From Weimeria sp002480925 (GTDB lineage Bacteria > Bacillota > Clostridia > Lachnospirales > Lachnospiraceae): a stretch of DNA of 64,000 nucleotides. Below the pieces are notes generated by a model. It searched no databases. It saw only the letters and a list, made by a program, of their open reading frames with translations, and had not been told where the DNA came from. Below are positions 1 through 8,498 of the stretch, piece after piece (the first letter of the stretch is position 1; each line of letters starts with the position of its first letter). The stretch is taken from positions 67,154 through 131,153 of the forward strand of contig NZ_JBQHVU010000004.1 in assembly GCF_052064335.1 (NCBI RefSeq), in the 5' to 3' direction. Position numbers and translations under genes: made by a program.

Positions 1-2
1 CT

Positions 3-1448
3 GCACTCCCGAGGGATAAGATCTGGCATTTCGTTCCTGTCATGTCCCAGGGCGATCAGGTAGAGGCCGGAGATATAATAGGAACTGTCAGGGAGACCGA
101 TGTGGTAACCCAGAGGATAATGGTTCCCTTCGGTATCTCTGGAAGGATCAGCTCGATAAAGGAAGGCGACTTCAAGGTAACTGACACTGTAGCAGTCATA
201 ACAGATAATGATGGAAAGGATCATACTGTTGCGATGCTCCAGAAATGGCCTGTAAGAAAGGAAAGACCATATAAACAGAAACTTTCTCCTGACAGACCTC
301 TTATTACAGGGCAGCGTGTTATAGATACGCTTTTCCCTATAGCAAAGGGTGGAGTTGCCGCAGTTCCAGGACCATTCGGCTCAGGTAAGACTGTCGTACA
401 GCATCAGCTGGCCAAGTGGGCGGATGCAGACATAGTGGTCTATATAGGATGTGGTGAGCGTGGAAATGAGATGACAGATGTTCTTAACGAGTTCCCAACC
501 CTTAAGGATCCTAAGACCGGACATTCTCTTATGGAAAGGACTGTCCTGATAGCCAATACATCGGATATGCCGGTTGCAGCCCGTGAGGCATCTATATATA
601 CAGGTATCACTATAGCTGAGTATTTCCGTGATATGGGATATTCAGTGGCACTGATGGCTGACTCGACAAGTCGTTGGGCAGAGGCCCTCCGTGAGATGAG
701 CGGACGACTTGAGGAGATGCCTGGTGAGGAGGGCTATCCGGCTTATCTTGGAAGCCGTCTGGCACAGTTTTATGAAAGAGCAGGCCATGTCAAGTGTCTG
801 GGAAGTGATGACAGGGATGGAGCGCTCTCGGTTATCGGAGCAGTTTCTCCGGCAGGTGGTGATATATCAGAGCCGGTCACTCAGGCAACTCTTCGAATAG
901 TAAAGGTCTTCTGGTCGCTGGATGCTAATCTGGCTTACCAGAGACATTTCCCGGCTATTAACTGGCTGACATCATACTCGCTTTATCTCGATAGTCTCGG
1001 CAAATGGTTCGACGGCAATGTTTCATCTGACTGGATGGAGCTTCGTGGAAGACTTATGAGCATACTTTCAGATGAGAGCAAGCTGAATGAGATGGTCCAG
1101 CTTGTCGGAATGGATTCCCTTTCGGCTCCTGACCGTCTGAAGATGGAGGCTGCAAGAAGTATCCGTGAGGATTTCCTTCATCAGGATGCCTTCCATGAGG
1201 TCGATACCTTCTCATCTCTTAAAAAGCAGCTTATGATGATGGAGCTTGTTCTTTCATATTATGACAGGTCGATAGAGGCTCTTGATTCGGGAGCATCCCT
1301 TAATGATCTGGTAGCACTTCCGGTAAGAGAGGAAATAGGAAGATTCAAGTATACCCCTGAGAAGGATCTGAAGGAAAGATTCGACCAGATCTCTGATCAG
1401 CTTGACAGAGAGATCCATCAAGCAGCAGCAAAAAAGGAGGACTTCTAA
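3..1448 (+). CDS. ntpA: V-type ATP synthase subunit A (5' end outside window)
   Basis: Catalytic A subunit of a V/A-type rotary ATPase, which couples ATP turnover in the V1 head to H+ or Na+ movement through the membrane ring. The reading frame is open from the first full codon, and residues before the first Met (ALPRDKIWHFVPV) match the family, so the gene starts upstream: about 480 of the usual ~590 residues are present. The P-loop GPFGSGKT lies near nt 369-392. The downstream ADSTSRWAEALREMSGRLEEMPGEEGYP block is the signature of A-type catalytic subunits. The stop codon is followed directly by the ATG of subunit B, so the two are translationally coupled. Identification is firm; whether the coupling ion is H+ or Na+ cannot be read here. 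Confidence 0.97.
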   Translation, partial: ALPRDKIWHFVPVMSQGDQVEAGDIIGTVRETDVVTQRIMVPFGISGRISSIKEGDFKVTDTVAVITDNDGKDHTVAMLQKWPVRKERPYKQKLSPDRPLITGQRVIDTLFPIAKGGVAAVPGPFGSGKTVVQHQLAKWADADIVVYIGCGERGNEMTDVLNEFPTLKDPKTGHSLMERTVLIANTSDMPVAAREASIYTGITIAEYFRDMGYSVALMADSTSRWAEALREMSGRLEEMPGEEGYPAYLGSRLAQFYERAGHVKCLGSDDRDGALSVIGAVSPAGGDISEPVTQATLRIVKVFWSLDANLAYQRHFPAINWLTSYSLYLDSLGKWFDGNVSSDWMELRGRLMSILSDESKLNEMVQLVGMDSLSAPDRLKMEAARSIREDFLHQDAFHEVDTFSSLKKQLMMMELVLSYYDRSIEALDSGASLNDLVALPVREEIGRFKYTPEKDLKERFDQISDQLDREIHQAAAKKEDF

Positions 1449-2831
1449 ATGCCTAGAGAATACAGAACTATACAGGAAGTCTCCGGCCCTCTTATGCTCG
1501 TAAGGGGCGTCAGTGATGTCACATATGATGAGCTCGGAGAGCTTACTCTTGAAAACGGAGAAAAGCGTCGCTGCAAGGTTTTGGAGATCGACGGTGGAAA
1601 TGCACTTGTCCAGTTGTTCGAGCCTTCGACAGGGATCAATCTGGATACCTCATCAGTAAGGTTTCTGGGTCGTCCTATGGAGCTTGGAGTTTCAGAGGAT
1701 ATGCTGGGACGTGTATTTGACGGTCTTGGCCGTCCTATAGATGGGGGACCTGAGATCCTTCCTGATGAGAGAAGGGATATCAACGGACTTCCTATGAATC
1801 CTGCCGCAAGAGCATATCCTGAGGAATTCATCGAGACAGGCATATCTGCTATCGACGGACTGAATACTCTTGTACGTGGACAGAAGCTGCCTATCTTCTC
1901 AGCATCGGGACTGCCTCATTCACAGCTTGCGGCTCAGATAGCCCGTCAGGCAAAGGTAAGAGGAACAGACGAGCCGTTTGCAGTTGTATTCGCTGCAATG
2001 GGTATTACATTTGAGGAGGCTCACTATTTCCAGGAGTCATTCAGGGAATCGGGGGCTATAGACAGGACTGTCCTGTTCGTAAACCTTGCAAACGATCCTG
2101 CTGTGGAGCGAATAGCTACCCCTAGAATGGCTCTTACCGCTGCTGAGTATCTGGCATTCGAGAAAAATATGCATGTACTCGTGATAATGACAGATATCAC
2201 TAACTATGCTGATGCACTCCGTGAGATATCGGCTGCCCGTAAGGAGGTCCCTGGACGCCGTGGATATCCTGGATACATGTATACTGACCTTGCTACCCTC
2301 TATGAGAGAGCAGGACGGCAGAAGGGAAAGAAGGGCTCTATAACTATGATCCCTATACTTACCATGCCAGAGGATGACAAGACTCATCCTATTCCTGACC
2401 TTACAGGATATATAACAGAGGGACAGATCATCCTGTCAAGAGAGCTTTACCAGAAGGGCATAAAGCCTCCTATAGATGTGCTCCCTTCTCTTTCGAGACT
2501 TAAGGACAAGGGAATTGGAGAGGGAAAGACAAGAGCGGATCATGCCAATACGATGAACCAGCTTTTTGCTGCCTATGCCCGGGGCAAGGACGCAAAGGAG
2601 CTTATGATCATCTTAGGAGAGGCGGCCCTTACCGATATAGACAAGCTCTATGCCAGATTTGCAGATGAATTCGAGCAGAAATATGTAAATCAGGGCTATA
2701 CCACAGACCGTTCGATCGAGGAAACCCTTGATATAGGCTGGGAGCTGCTGCGCATCCTGCCTCGCTCAGAGTTGAAGAGGATAAAGGATGAGTTTTTGGA
2801 TGAGTATTATGAGGTTAGAGGTGTGAGGTGA
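1449..2831 (+). CDS. ntpB: V-type ATP synthase subunit B
   Basis: Non-catalytic B subunit of the V1 head, 460 aa, normal length for the family. It lacks a canonical P-loop, as expected, and carries the conserved regions GRVFDGLGRPIDGGP (about residues 91-105), FSASGLPHSQLAAQIARQ and TDITNYADALREISAARKEVPGRRGYPGY. A ribosome-binding site (AAAAAGGAGG) sits in the end of subunit A. The last six sense codons and the stop (YEVRGVR) are made of 7-bp AGGnnnn repeat units that continue past the stop codon, so the C-terminal tail may have been rewritten by the repeat. Confidence 0.97.
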   Translation: MPREYRTIQEVSGPLMLVRGVSDVTYDELGELTLENGEKRRCKVLEIDGGNALVQLFEPSTGINLDTSSVRFLGRPMELGVSEDMLGRVFDGLGRPIDGGPEILPDERRDINGLPMNPAARAYPEEFIETGISAIDGLNTLVRGQKLPIFSASGLPHSQLAAQIARQAKVRGTDEPFAVVFAAMGITFEEAHYFQESFRESGAIDRTVLFVNLANDPAVERIATPRMALTAAEYLAFEKNMHVLVIMTDITNYADALREISAARKEVPGRRGYPGYMYTDLATLYERAGRQKGKKGSITMIPILTMPEDDKTHPIPDLTGYITEGQIILSRELYQKGIKPPIDVLPSLSRLKDKGIGEGKTRADHANTMNQLFAAYARGKDAKELMIILGEAALTDIDKLYARFADEFEQKYVNQGYTTDRSIEETLDIGWELLRILPRSELKRIKDEFLDEYYEVRGVR

Positions 2832-2847
2832 GAGGGGTGTAACCCCT
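2812..2847 (+). repeat. Heptad repeat (AGGnnnn x4) with small hairpin, ntpB 3' end
   Basis: Four AGG-led 7-bp units start at 2812, 2819, 2826 and 2833. The last, AGGGGT, faces ACCCCT at 2842-2847 across a 3-nt loop. The array spans the ntpB stop codon. It belongs to the window-wide heptad family described in the findings. Confidence 0.7.
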
Positions 2848-2865
2848 AGAAAGAAAGGAGTCCCT

Positions 2866-3549
2866 ATGGCTGCTTCACATGTCAATCCTACCAGAATGGA
2901 GCTTACCCGTCAGAAGAAGAAGCTCCAGACCGCGCTAAAGGGCCACAAGCTATTAAAGGACAAGCGCGACGAGCTCATGCGTAGATTTTTAGAGCTAGTG
3001 CGTGAGGACAAGGCCCTGCGCGAGGAGGTAGAGGAAGAGATAAAAATGGCCAACATGAGCTTCGTGCTTGCCGGAAGCCAGATGTCAAAGGAAGCGGTTT
3101 CTGTGGCTTTTATGGCACCAAAGCAGGAAGTGACTGTCGATGTGTCGACCAAAAATGTAATGAGTGTAGATATACCTGTATTTGAGACCTCGTTTCGAGG
3201 GAGCAGTGAGGGGGATTTTTATCCCTATGGATTTGCTTTTACCTCGGCTGATCTCGACTGTGGTGTAGAGAAGCTCTCGCTCCTTCTGCCTAAGCTAATA
3301 AGACTTGCAGAAAGCGAGAAGTCCTGTCAGCTGATGGCTGCCGAGATAGAGAAGACAAGGAGAAGAGTAAATGCGCTTGAGCACGTACTTATCCCCGAGA
3401 CTCAGGAAAATATCAGATATATCACAATGAAGCTTGATGAAAATGAGAGATCTTCACAGGTACGCCTGATGAAGGTCAAGGATATGATGCTTGAGGAGGC
3501 CCATCACTACAAGGAAAAGAGAGATGCTCTTCCTCTTAAGGATCAGTAA
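2866..3549 (+). CDS. ntpD: V-type ATP synthase subunit D
   Basis: Central-stalk D subunit (227 aa) that connects the rotating membrane ring to the A3B3 head. The N-terminus (VNPTRMELTRQKKKLQTALKGHKLLKDKRDELMRRFLEL) and the C-terminal stretch around RRVNALEHVLIPETQENIRYI are the two helices of the family's antiparallel coiled coil. The start has a strong site AGAAAGGAG 5-6 nt upstream. It follows ntpB by 34 nt, the usual A-B-D order. A hairpin and a terminator follow, so this ends the operon. Confidence 0.97.
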   Translation: MAASHVNPTRMELTRQKKKLQTALKGHKLLKDKRDELMRRFLELVREDKALREEVEEEIKMANMSFVLAGSQMSKEAVSVAFMAPKQEVTVDVSTKNVMSVDIPVFETSFRGSSEGDFYPYGFAFTSADLDCGVEKLSLLLPKLIRLAESEKSCQLMAAEIEKTRRRVNALEHVLIPETQENIRYITMKLDENERSSQVRLMKVKDMMLEEAHHYKEKRDALPLKDQ

Positions 3550-3553
3550 AGAC

Positions 3554-3641
3554 AAGGCTTCCCCAGGTCTCTGTCGTCTTCGCTTCGGAACATTTTTGTT
3601 TTATTAGTTCGGAAGAAGACGGTTAAGGTAGAGGAAGACTT
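3554..3641 (+). repeat. Large imperfect hairpin after ntpD
   Basis: Three nested helices: AAGGCTTCC (3554-3562) with GGAAGACTT (3633-3641, one mismatch), CGTCTTC (3575-3581) with GAAGACG (3615-3621), and GAAC (3588-3591) with GTTC (3607-3610), around a T-rich loop. It lies immediately before the terminator. It could be an mRNA 3' stabiliser, a small RNA or a decayed mobile repeat. Confidence 0.6.
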
Positions 3642-3646
3642 ATAAA

Positions 3647-3676
3647 AAACTCCCTCCGGTATTCCGGAGGGAGTTT
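3647..3676. terminator. Bidirectional intrinsic terminator (ntpD / carD operon)
   Basis: A perfect 13-bp stem with a TATT loop (arm AAACTCCCTCCGG) is flanked by A-rich sequence on the left and T-rich sequence on the right. It lies between two convergent operons and can serve both. Confidence 0.93.
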
Positions 3677-3678
3677 AA

Positions 3679-3975
3679 TTATGATTTTGTCCCGGAGATA
3701 AACAGGTCCTTCATCTGGCTGTCATATCTCTCATCAGGCTCGTAACGCTTGAGAAGGTAGATAAGGTAGTCGCCATCAGGATCGACTTCGCTATCTGAGA
3801 GAAAGTCCTGAACTCTTTTATACAGCTCGGACGGAGAGAGATCACCGTTAAGTCCGGGAGATGATCTTTTCTCCAAAAGCCCGCAGGCGTAATAGTATTC
3901 GTAATTGCCCGTAAGGATGGAGGTGCGCTTGCTAAGCTTTAAGTCGACGCTTGAGACCGCGAGTGATGCGATCAT
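3679..3975 (-). CDS. Hypothetical protein, CarD operon partner
   Basis: 98-aa soluble protein of unknown function. It has no signal peptide or membrane segment and no motif I recognise; the C-terminal half is acidic and rich in Tyr and Asp (SEVDPDGDYLIYLLKRYEPD). Its ATG overlaps the carD stop codon by 4 nt, so it is translationally coupled to carD and probably acts with it or is co-regulated. The stop codon lies directly beside the shared terminator. Confidence 0.8.
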   Translation of the reverse strand: MIASLAVSSVDLKLSKRTSILTGNYEYYYACGLLEKRSSPGLNGDLSPSELYKRVQDFLSDSEVDPDGDYLIYLLKRYEPDERYDSQMKDLFISGTKS

Positions 3976-4481
3976 CTGTCTTCTCCATCGAGGCGTCCGA
4001 AGAAGGCTTTCTTCACAGTCTCCATATCAGACTTCATAGAAAAGGCCATTTCCTCAAATAGACGCTTGCCTGCGACGTCCATGACTCTCTCATCAGAGCT
4101 CATAGGCTTCTTGCCGGAGGCTATTCTTTTCTTCTGGTGCAGATAGATGCTCTTCACGACAGAAGCAAGAGGCTTTGGGTCAAACAGAGAGATCTTTTCC
4201 TTGAACTTCTCGGTACGGGCTCTGTTGCCCTCTTCATGGATCACATCGATACCTGGGATCTCGTCAAGCAGCTTTTCAAACTCTCCGGAGCTCTTTACAT
4301 CACGGATCCTTGTATTGGAATCTACCGGTGTGATGACTGTGGACTTGCCCTTCTCAAAAATAGGCTCGAGGCAGTAATAAAGCTTCTCGGAACCCTTGCC
4401 GTGCAGAGCCTTCTCTGAAATCTCCTTCACCTGACATACGCCTGATGTCTCATGCATCAGATAATCGCCAACCTTGTACAT
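3972..4481 (-). CDS. CarD-family transcriptional regulator
   Basis: 169-aa CarD/CdnL-type protein. The N-terminal ~60 residues (MYKVGDYLMHETSGVCQVKEI, then YYCLEPIFEKGKSTVITPVDS) form the Tudor-like RNA-polymerase interaction domain shared with Mfd/TRCF. The helical C-terminal half would be the DNA-interacting part. Family members bind the RNAP beta subunit and tune open-complex stability at many promoters. The start has AGGAGGATAC before the ATG. The gene is divergent from the amidase gene and coupled to the small gene downstream. Confidence in family is high; its regulon cannot be inferred. Confidence 0.92.
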   Translation of the reverse strand: MYKVGDYLMHETSGVCQVKEISEKALHGKGSEKLYYCLEPIFEKGKSTVITPVDSNTRIRDVKSSGEFEKLLDEIPGIDVIHEEGNRARTEKFKEKISLFDPKPLASVVKSIYLHQKKRIASGKKPMSSDERVMDVAGKRLFEEMAFSMKSDMETVKKAFFGRLDGEDR

Positions 4482-4512
4482 GTATCCTCCTGTTCTTCTT
4501 CATACTGCATCT

Positions 4513-4542
4513 ATTATAACACTTTTTTATAAGAAATGTAAG
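4513..4542 (-). promoter_or_regulatory. SigA-type promoter of carD
   Basis: On the minus strand, TATAAT (4513-4518) is preceded by CTTACA (4537-4542) with an 18-nt spacer. This leaves a leader of about 25 nt with a good ribosome-binding site before carD. Confidence 0.65.
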
Positions 4543-4588
4543 AGAAAATTTAATACAATAACACAGTTGCTTAATAAATGCAATACCT

Positions 4589-4680
4589 TTTACAGGGATT
4601 TTACCTAAAAAGTAATATTCTTTTCGAAACAAGCCCATTTCAGGGAAACTCTTTTATTTTACCGGCTAAAAGTATAGAAT
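4589..4680 (+). promoter_or_regulatory. Two candidate promoters for the amidase gene
   Basis: TTTACA (4589-4594)-18-TAATAT (4613-4618) would give a leadered mRNA. TTTTAT (4652-4657)-17-TAGAAT (4675-4680) ends only 8 nt before the ATG and would give a leaderless or nearly leaderless mRNA. No clear Shine-Dalgarno precedes the start. Confidence 0.4.
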
Positions 4681-4688
4681 AAGTAGTT

Positions 4689-5396
4689 ATGAGTAAGCTT
4701 GTTTCATATAGAAAAAAGAAAATTTCAAAGGGTCATATAAGGATCCTGATCGTACTCCTGTCTGCCATGATGCTTATCACAATATGTCTTCTGCTAAGAA
4801 GCTGTGCGCTAAGATCTAATAAAAAGGACAGAGCAGATAATGGATCTGCAGTGGAAAATTATGAAGGCTCATATGCAGCTGATTGTATAAATGTGGATCT
4901 TTTGACTCCCAACAAATATTCAAGACCAGGGATAAGGCTTCCCAGAATAAATGGAATAGTCGTACATTACACTGCGAATCCGGGCTCGACCGCAAAGGAA
5001 AACAGGGATTATTTCGATGGACTTAAAGACAGTCATGCGACTCATGCCAGCAGCCATTTCATAGTAGGGATAGATGGAGAGATAGTCCAGTGCATTCCTA
5101 CACGGGAGGTTTCATATGCTTCAAACGAGAGAAATATGGATACTATCTCGATAGAATGCTGTCATGTCAGAAAGGACGGCAGGTTTACGGAAAAGACCTA
5201 TTCATCTCTTGTCAGGCTCTGCGCCTATCTCTGCCACCGCTTTGGCCTAAGTCAGAAGGATATAATAAGACACTATGATGTGACAGGAAAGCTCTGTCCA
5301 AGGTATTTCGTGGAGCATAAGGATGTCTGGGCAGGCTTCAAGTCGGATGTGAAGAAGGCTCTGAAGTCAGGCGACTATGAACTTCAGATAAGGTGA
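4689..5396 (+). CDS. Membrane-anchored N-acetylmuramoyl-L-alanine amidase
   Basis: 235-aa peptidoglycan hydrolase of the Amidase_2/PGRP fold, which cuts the bond between N-acetylmuramic acid and L-alanine. Residues 16-38 form one membrane segment, so the enzyme is held outside the membrane or released. The catalytic domain runs from about residue 85 to 215. Expected zinc ligands are His93 (VVHYTAN), His195 (RHYDVTG) and Cys203 (LCPRYF). The PAP2 gene follows with overlap, suggesting a small envelope operon. The start codon has no obvious ribosome-binding site. Confidence 0.93.
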   Translation: MSKLVSYRKKKISKGHIRILIVLLSAMMLITICLLLRSCALRSNKKDRADNGSAVENYEGSYAADCINVDLLTPNKYSRPGIRLPRINGIVVHYTANPGSTAKENRDYFDGLKDSHATHASSHFIVGIDGEIVQCIPTREVSYASNERNMDTISIECCHVRKDGRFTEKTYSSLVRLCAYLCHRFGLSQKDIIRHYDVTGKLCPRYFVEHKDVWAGFKSDVKKALKSGDYELQIR

Positions 5397-5407
5397 CGGT
5401 AAAACGG

Positions 5408-5857
5408 ATGAAGAGATTTATTGTATTTCTGGACAGGGGTCTTACAGGAGTGACCTATGCGGCTTATATTATCCTTCTAATCTATATAGCAGTAAGCTAC
5501 GGCCCTGGAGCTGACCTGATAAAGGTGATCCTTGTCCCGGCAAGTGGATTTCTGATAGAGACCATAATAAGAGAGCGGCTTGATTTCAAAAGGCCATATG
5601 AGGTGAGCGGCAGACCGCCGCTTATCCCCAAGGAGACAAGGGGGAAAAGCTTTCCCAGCCGTCATGCCTTTTCTGTCACCATGATAGCAGTGACCTATCT
5701 GTTTTATCTAAGAGAGGCAGGGATAGTCATGCTTATGATAGCCCTTGCCCTGTGTGTGATAAGGGTAGCAGGGGGAGTGCATTTCGTAAGGGATGTGATT
5801 GCCGGAGCGGCGCTTGCAGCGGCATACGGAGTATTCTTTATGATGCTATTAAAATAA
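5408..5857 (+). CDS. PAP2-family membrane phosphatase
   Basis: Small integral membrane acid phosphatase of about 149 aa, probably acting on a lipid phosphate or pyrophosphate such as undecaprenyl-PP or phosphatidylglycerol phosphate. Three motifs are seen in order: KRPYE, then PSRHAFS (variant of PSGH), then a diverged R-x5-H-x3-D (RVAGGVHFVRD) with His and Asp kept. Several hydrophobic helices surround them. A GTG at 5393 overlapping the amidase stop is an alternative start; I prefer the ATG because AGGTG lies about 12 nt upstream. The exact substrate is unknown. Confidence 0.85.
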   Translation: MKRFIVFLDRGLTGVTYAAYIILLIYIAVSYGPGADLIKVILVPASGFLIETIIRERLDFKRPYEVSGRPPLIPKETRGKSFPSRHAFSVTMIAVTYLFYLREAGIVMLMIALALCVIRVAGGVHFVRDVIAGAALAAAYGVFFMMLLK

Positions 5858-5879
5858 TTGGACAGCATATGTCTTCCTC

Positions 5880-5908
5880 TTGACACCTTCATTTCTTTTT
5901 GCTAGTAT
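5880..5908 (+). promoter_or_regulatory. SigA promoter of guaB
   Basis: Perfect TTGACA at 5880-5885, 17-nt spacer, TAGTAT at 5903-5908, about 48 nt before the guaB start. Confidence 0.75.
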
Positions 5909-5956
5909 TTATCTAATTATCTAATTGTAGAAGCAGATCAGGAAAGCGAGGAAAAA

Positions 5957-7414
5957 ATGGCTTCAATAATAGGAGAAGGAATCACATTTGATGACGTGCT
6001 GTTAGTGCCTCAGTATTCGGAAGTAACACCAAACATGATCGATCTTTCGACAAAGCTTACGAATACTATCACTCTGAATGTGCCGCTGATGTCAGCTGCT
6101 ATGGATACAGTTACCGAACACCGTATGGCTATAGCCATGGCCAGACAGGGTGGTATCGGTATCATCCATAAGAATATGTCTGTTCAGGAGCAGGCAGAGG
6201 AGGTTGATAAGGTAAAGAGATCAGAGAACGGCGTTATCACTGATCCTTTTTTCCTCTCACCTGATAATACCTTAAAGGATGCCGAGAATCTTATGCATAA
6301 GTTCCGTATCTCAGGAGTACCTATTACCCTTGAGGACGGCAAGCTCGTAGGTATCATCACAAACCGTGACCTGAAGTTCGAGGAGAATTATGACAGACCT
6401 ATTAAGGAAGTCATGACATCTGAGAATCTTATCACAGCACCCGAGGGTATCACACTTGATGAAGCCAAGAAGATACTTGCAAAGGCCAGAAAGGAAAAGC
6501 TTCCTATAGTCGACAGGGAGGGCAGATTAAAGGGCCTTATCACTATTAAGGATATAGAGAAGCAGATAAAGTACCCTAATTCCGCAAAGGACTCACAGGG
6601 ACGTCTTGTATGTGGAGCCGGAGTTGGCATCACTGCCAATATGATGGAGCGTACACAGGCTCTTGTTGAGGCAAAGGTTGACTGTGTGGTAGTCGATTCT
6701 GCTCATGGAGACTCAAAGAATATCATAAACGCAGTCAAGGAGATAAAGTCCGCTTTCCCTTCTCTTCAGGTCATCGCAGGAAATATAGCTACAGGAGAGG
6801 CAGCAGAGCATCTGATAAAGGCCGGAGCCGATGCTGTAAAGTGCGGTATAGGACCGGGATCAATCTGTACGACCCGTGTCGTAGCCGGTATCGGTGTGCC
6901 TCAGATCACAGCCATAATGGACTGCTATAATGTGGCAAAGAAGTATAATATTCCTGTCATAGCAGACGGTGGTATCCAGTTCTCAGGAGATATGGTAAAG
7001 GCTCTTGCAGCAGGTGGAAATGTCTGCATGATGGGATCACTTTTCGCAGGCTGTGATGAGGCTCCGGGAGCTACTGAACTCTATCAGGGACGTAAATACA
7101 AGGTATACAGAGGCATGGGCTCTATTGCCGCTATGGAAAACGGATCAAAGGACCGTTACTTCCAGGAGGGCGCAAGAAAGCTGGTACCAGAGGGCGTCGA
7201 GGGCCGCGTAGCCTACAAGGGAAGCGTCGAGGATGTGATCTTCCAGATGGTCGGCGGTATCCGCAGCGGAATGGGCTACAATGGAGCACCTACTATTAAG
7301 GACCTCCAGCAGAAGGGCAAGTTCATAAAGATCTCCAACGCAGCCTTAAAGGAAAGTCATCCGCATGATATCCATATCACAAAGGAAGCACCGAATTATT
7401 CGATAGATGAGTGA
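5957..7414 (+). CDS. guaB: IMP dehydrogenase
   Basis: Oxidises IMP to XMP with NAD+, the committed step of GMP synthesis; cytosolic. The 485-aa chain has the family TIM barrel interrupted by two CBS domains (about residues 94-205), which bind purine nucleotides in many members. The catalytic Cys304 is in GIGPGSICTTR. The typical FDDVLLVPQYSEV start and the MGYNGAPTIKDL end are both present. It has its own promoter and an AAAGCGAGGAAAAA leader. A heptad-repeat hairpin and then the Wadjet operon follow. Confidence 0.98.
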   Translation: MASIIGEGITFDDVLLVPQYSEVTPNMIDLSTKLTNTITLNVPLMSAAMDTVTEHRMAIAMARQGGIGIIHKNMSVQEQAEEVDKVKRSENGVITDPFFLSPDNTLKDAENLMHKFRISGVPITLEDGKLVGIITNRDLKFEENYDRPIKEVMTSENLITAPEGITLDEAKKILAKARKEKLPIVDREGRLKGLITIKDIEKQIKYPNSAKDSQGRLVCGAGVGITANMMERTQALVEAKVDCVVVDSAHGDSKNIINAVKEIKSAFPSLQVIAGNIATGEAAEHLIKAGADAVKCGIGPGSICTTRVVAGIGVPQITAIMDCYNVAKKYNIPVIADGGIQFSGDMVKALAAGGNVCMMGSLFAGCDEAPGATELYQGRKYKVYRGMGSIAAMENGSKDRYFQEGARKLVPEGVEGRVAYKGSVEDVIFQMVGGIRSGMGYNGAPTIKDLQQKGKFIKISNAALKESHPHDIHITKEAPNYSIDE

Positions 7415-7424
7415 GGAGGGAAGC

Positions 7425-7483
7425 AGGGGATAGGGTATAGGGATTAGGGAATAGTCCCTAACCCCTGGCCCCTGATCCCTGAA
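7425..7483 (+). repeat. Heptad-repeat hairpin between guaB and jetD
   Basis: Four AGGG-led heptads (starting 7425, 7432, 7439, 7446) face four CCCT-led heptads (starting 7456, 7463, 7470, 7477). All four AGGG/CCCT blocks pair in register, with 3-nt variable loops between. It fills the gap after guaB and ends just before the jetD start; there is no T-run. Confidence 0.8.
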
Positions 7484-7488
7484 AATAC

Positions 7489-8493
7489 ATGAAAAAGATC
7501 ACACTTGAAGATATACTCAAATCCCGTCGCGGTGAATCATATCAGGATCAGTACGACTATATCATGAATCTGATAAATGATGGAAGGATAAGCCCGGTAA
7601 AGAGTGCTTCTACAAATGGCAAGAATCCGCCTCTTCCGCTCCGCTACTGGATCATCGAGGATGAGGCTGATCGGAGTGCATACATCAGCGAGCTTAAGTA
7701 TGGTCTTAACTACAGGATATCTCCCGACTATTATCTCCATCATCTGAGCCTTTATGAAAAGGACAGGAAATATGTGATCTCGCTTAGTGAGTATCTTGAT
7801 AAGAATCAGGATGCCCTGAGGATACCTGTCTCAGAAAATGAGAGGAGCTTTGATATCTGGCATCTGGAGAAATTTTTTCAGAAGTCATCAGGCTTTCGTA
7901 TACTGAAGAACTGCGGGCTTGGACCGGAGGATATGAACTTTTATACGACACAGGAGCCACTGGCTTACTATTCAGCGAGTAGAAAGCCGGGCTCCGTTTT
8001 TTTGTTTATAGAAAACAAGGATACCTTTTTCTCAATCCGCCGTATCCTTATAGAAAAGGGCGGACCGTATCCTATATTAGGGACTACAATCTCAACGGTC
8101 ATATACGGTTCAGGTAAGGGCATCTGGAAATCAATAGAGGATTTCGAAAGCTGTGTTGAGGAATATATGATCGATCAGAGGAATACCTATCTCTATTTCG
8201 GTGATATAGATTACGAGGGGATAGGTATCTATGATAATCTGAGGGAGATATTTACATCATCAGGCAGAAGTCTGACACCATTTGAGATGGCCTACAGGAG
8301 AATGGTAGAAAAGGCAGAGGCAGCCGGGCTGGATCAGATGCCATTTACCAGGGAAAAGCAGAACAGAAATATAGATACAGAGTTTTTCAGGCACTTTGAT
8401 AGTGATACAGCAGGAACTATAAGGAGTCTGCTGGAGGATGACAGATATATACCTCAGGAGATCCTTAATGTGACGGACTTTCTTGACAGATAA
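7489..8493 (+). CDS. jetD: Wadjet system nuclease subunit JetD (MksG-like)
   Basis: Toprim nuclease subunit of a Wadjet (JetABCD/MksBEFG) system. In characterised systems the SMC complex extrudes DNA loops, recognises small circular DNA and JetD cuts it. This 334-aa protein shows the C-terminal Toprim signature: Glu175 in IENKDTF and Asp239-x-Asp241 in YFGDIDYEG. The N-terminal half is the diverse arm found in the family. There is no visible Shine-Dalgarno before the ATG, which follows the heptad hairpin directly. jetD comes first in the operon rather than last, the commonest published layout. Confidence 0.87.
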   Translation: MKKITLEDILKSRRGESYQDQYDYIMNLINDGRISPVKSASTNGKNPPLPLRYWIIEDEADRSAYISELKYGLNYRISPDYYLHHLSLYEKDRKYVISLSEYLDKNQDALRIPVSENERSFDIWHLEKFFQKSSGFRILKNCGLGPEDMNFYTTQEPLAYYSASRKPGSVFLFIENKDTFFSIRRILIEKGGPYPILGTTISTVIYGSGKGIWKSIEDFESCVEEYMIDQRNTYLYFGDIDYEGIGIYDNLREIFTSSGRSLTPFEMAYRRMVEKAEAAGLDQMPFTREKQNRNIDTEFFRHFDSDTAGTIRSLLEDDRYIPQEILNVTDFLDR

Positions 8494-8498
8494 TAAAA

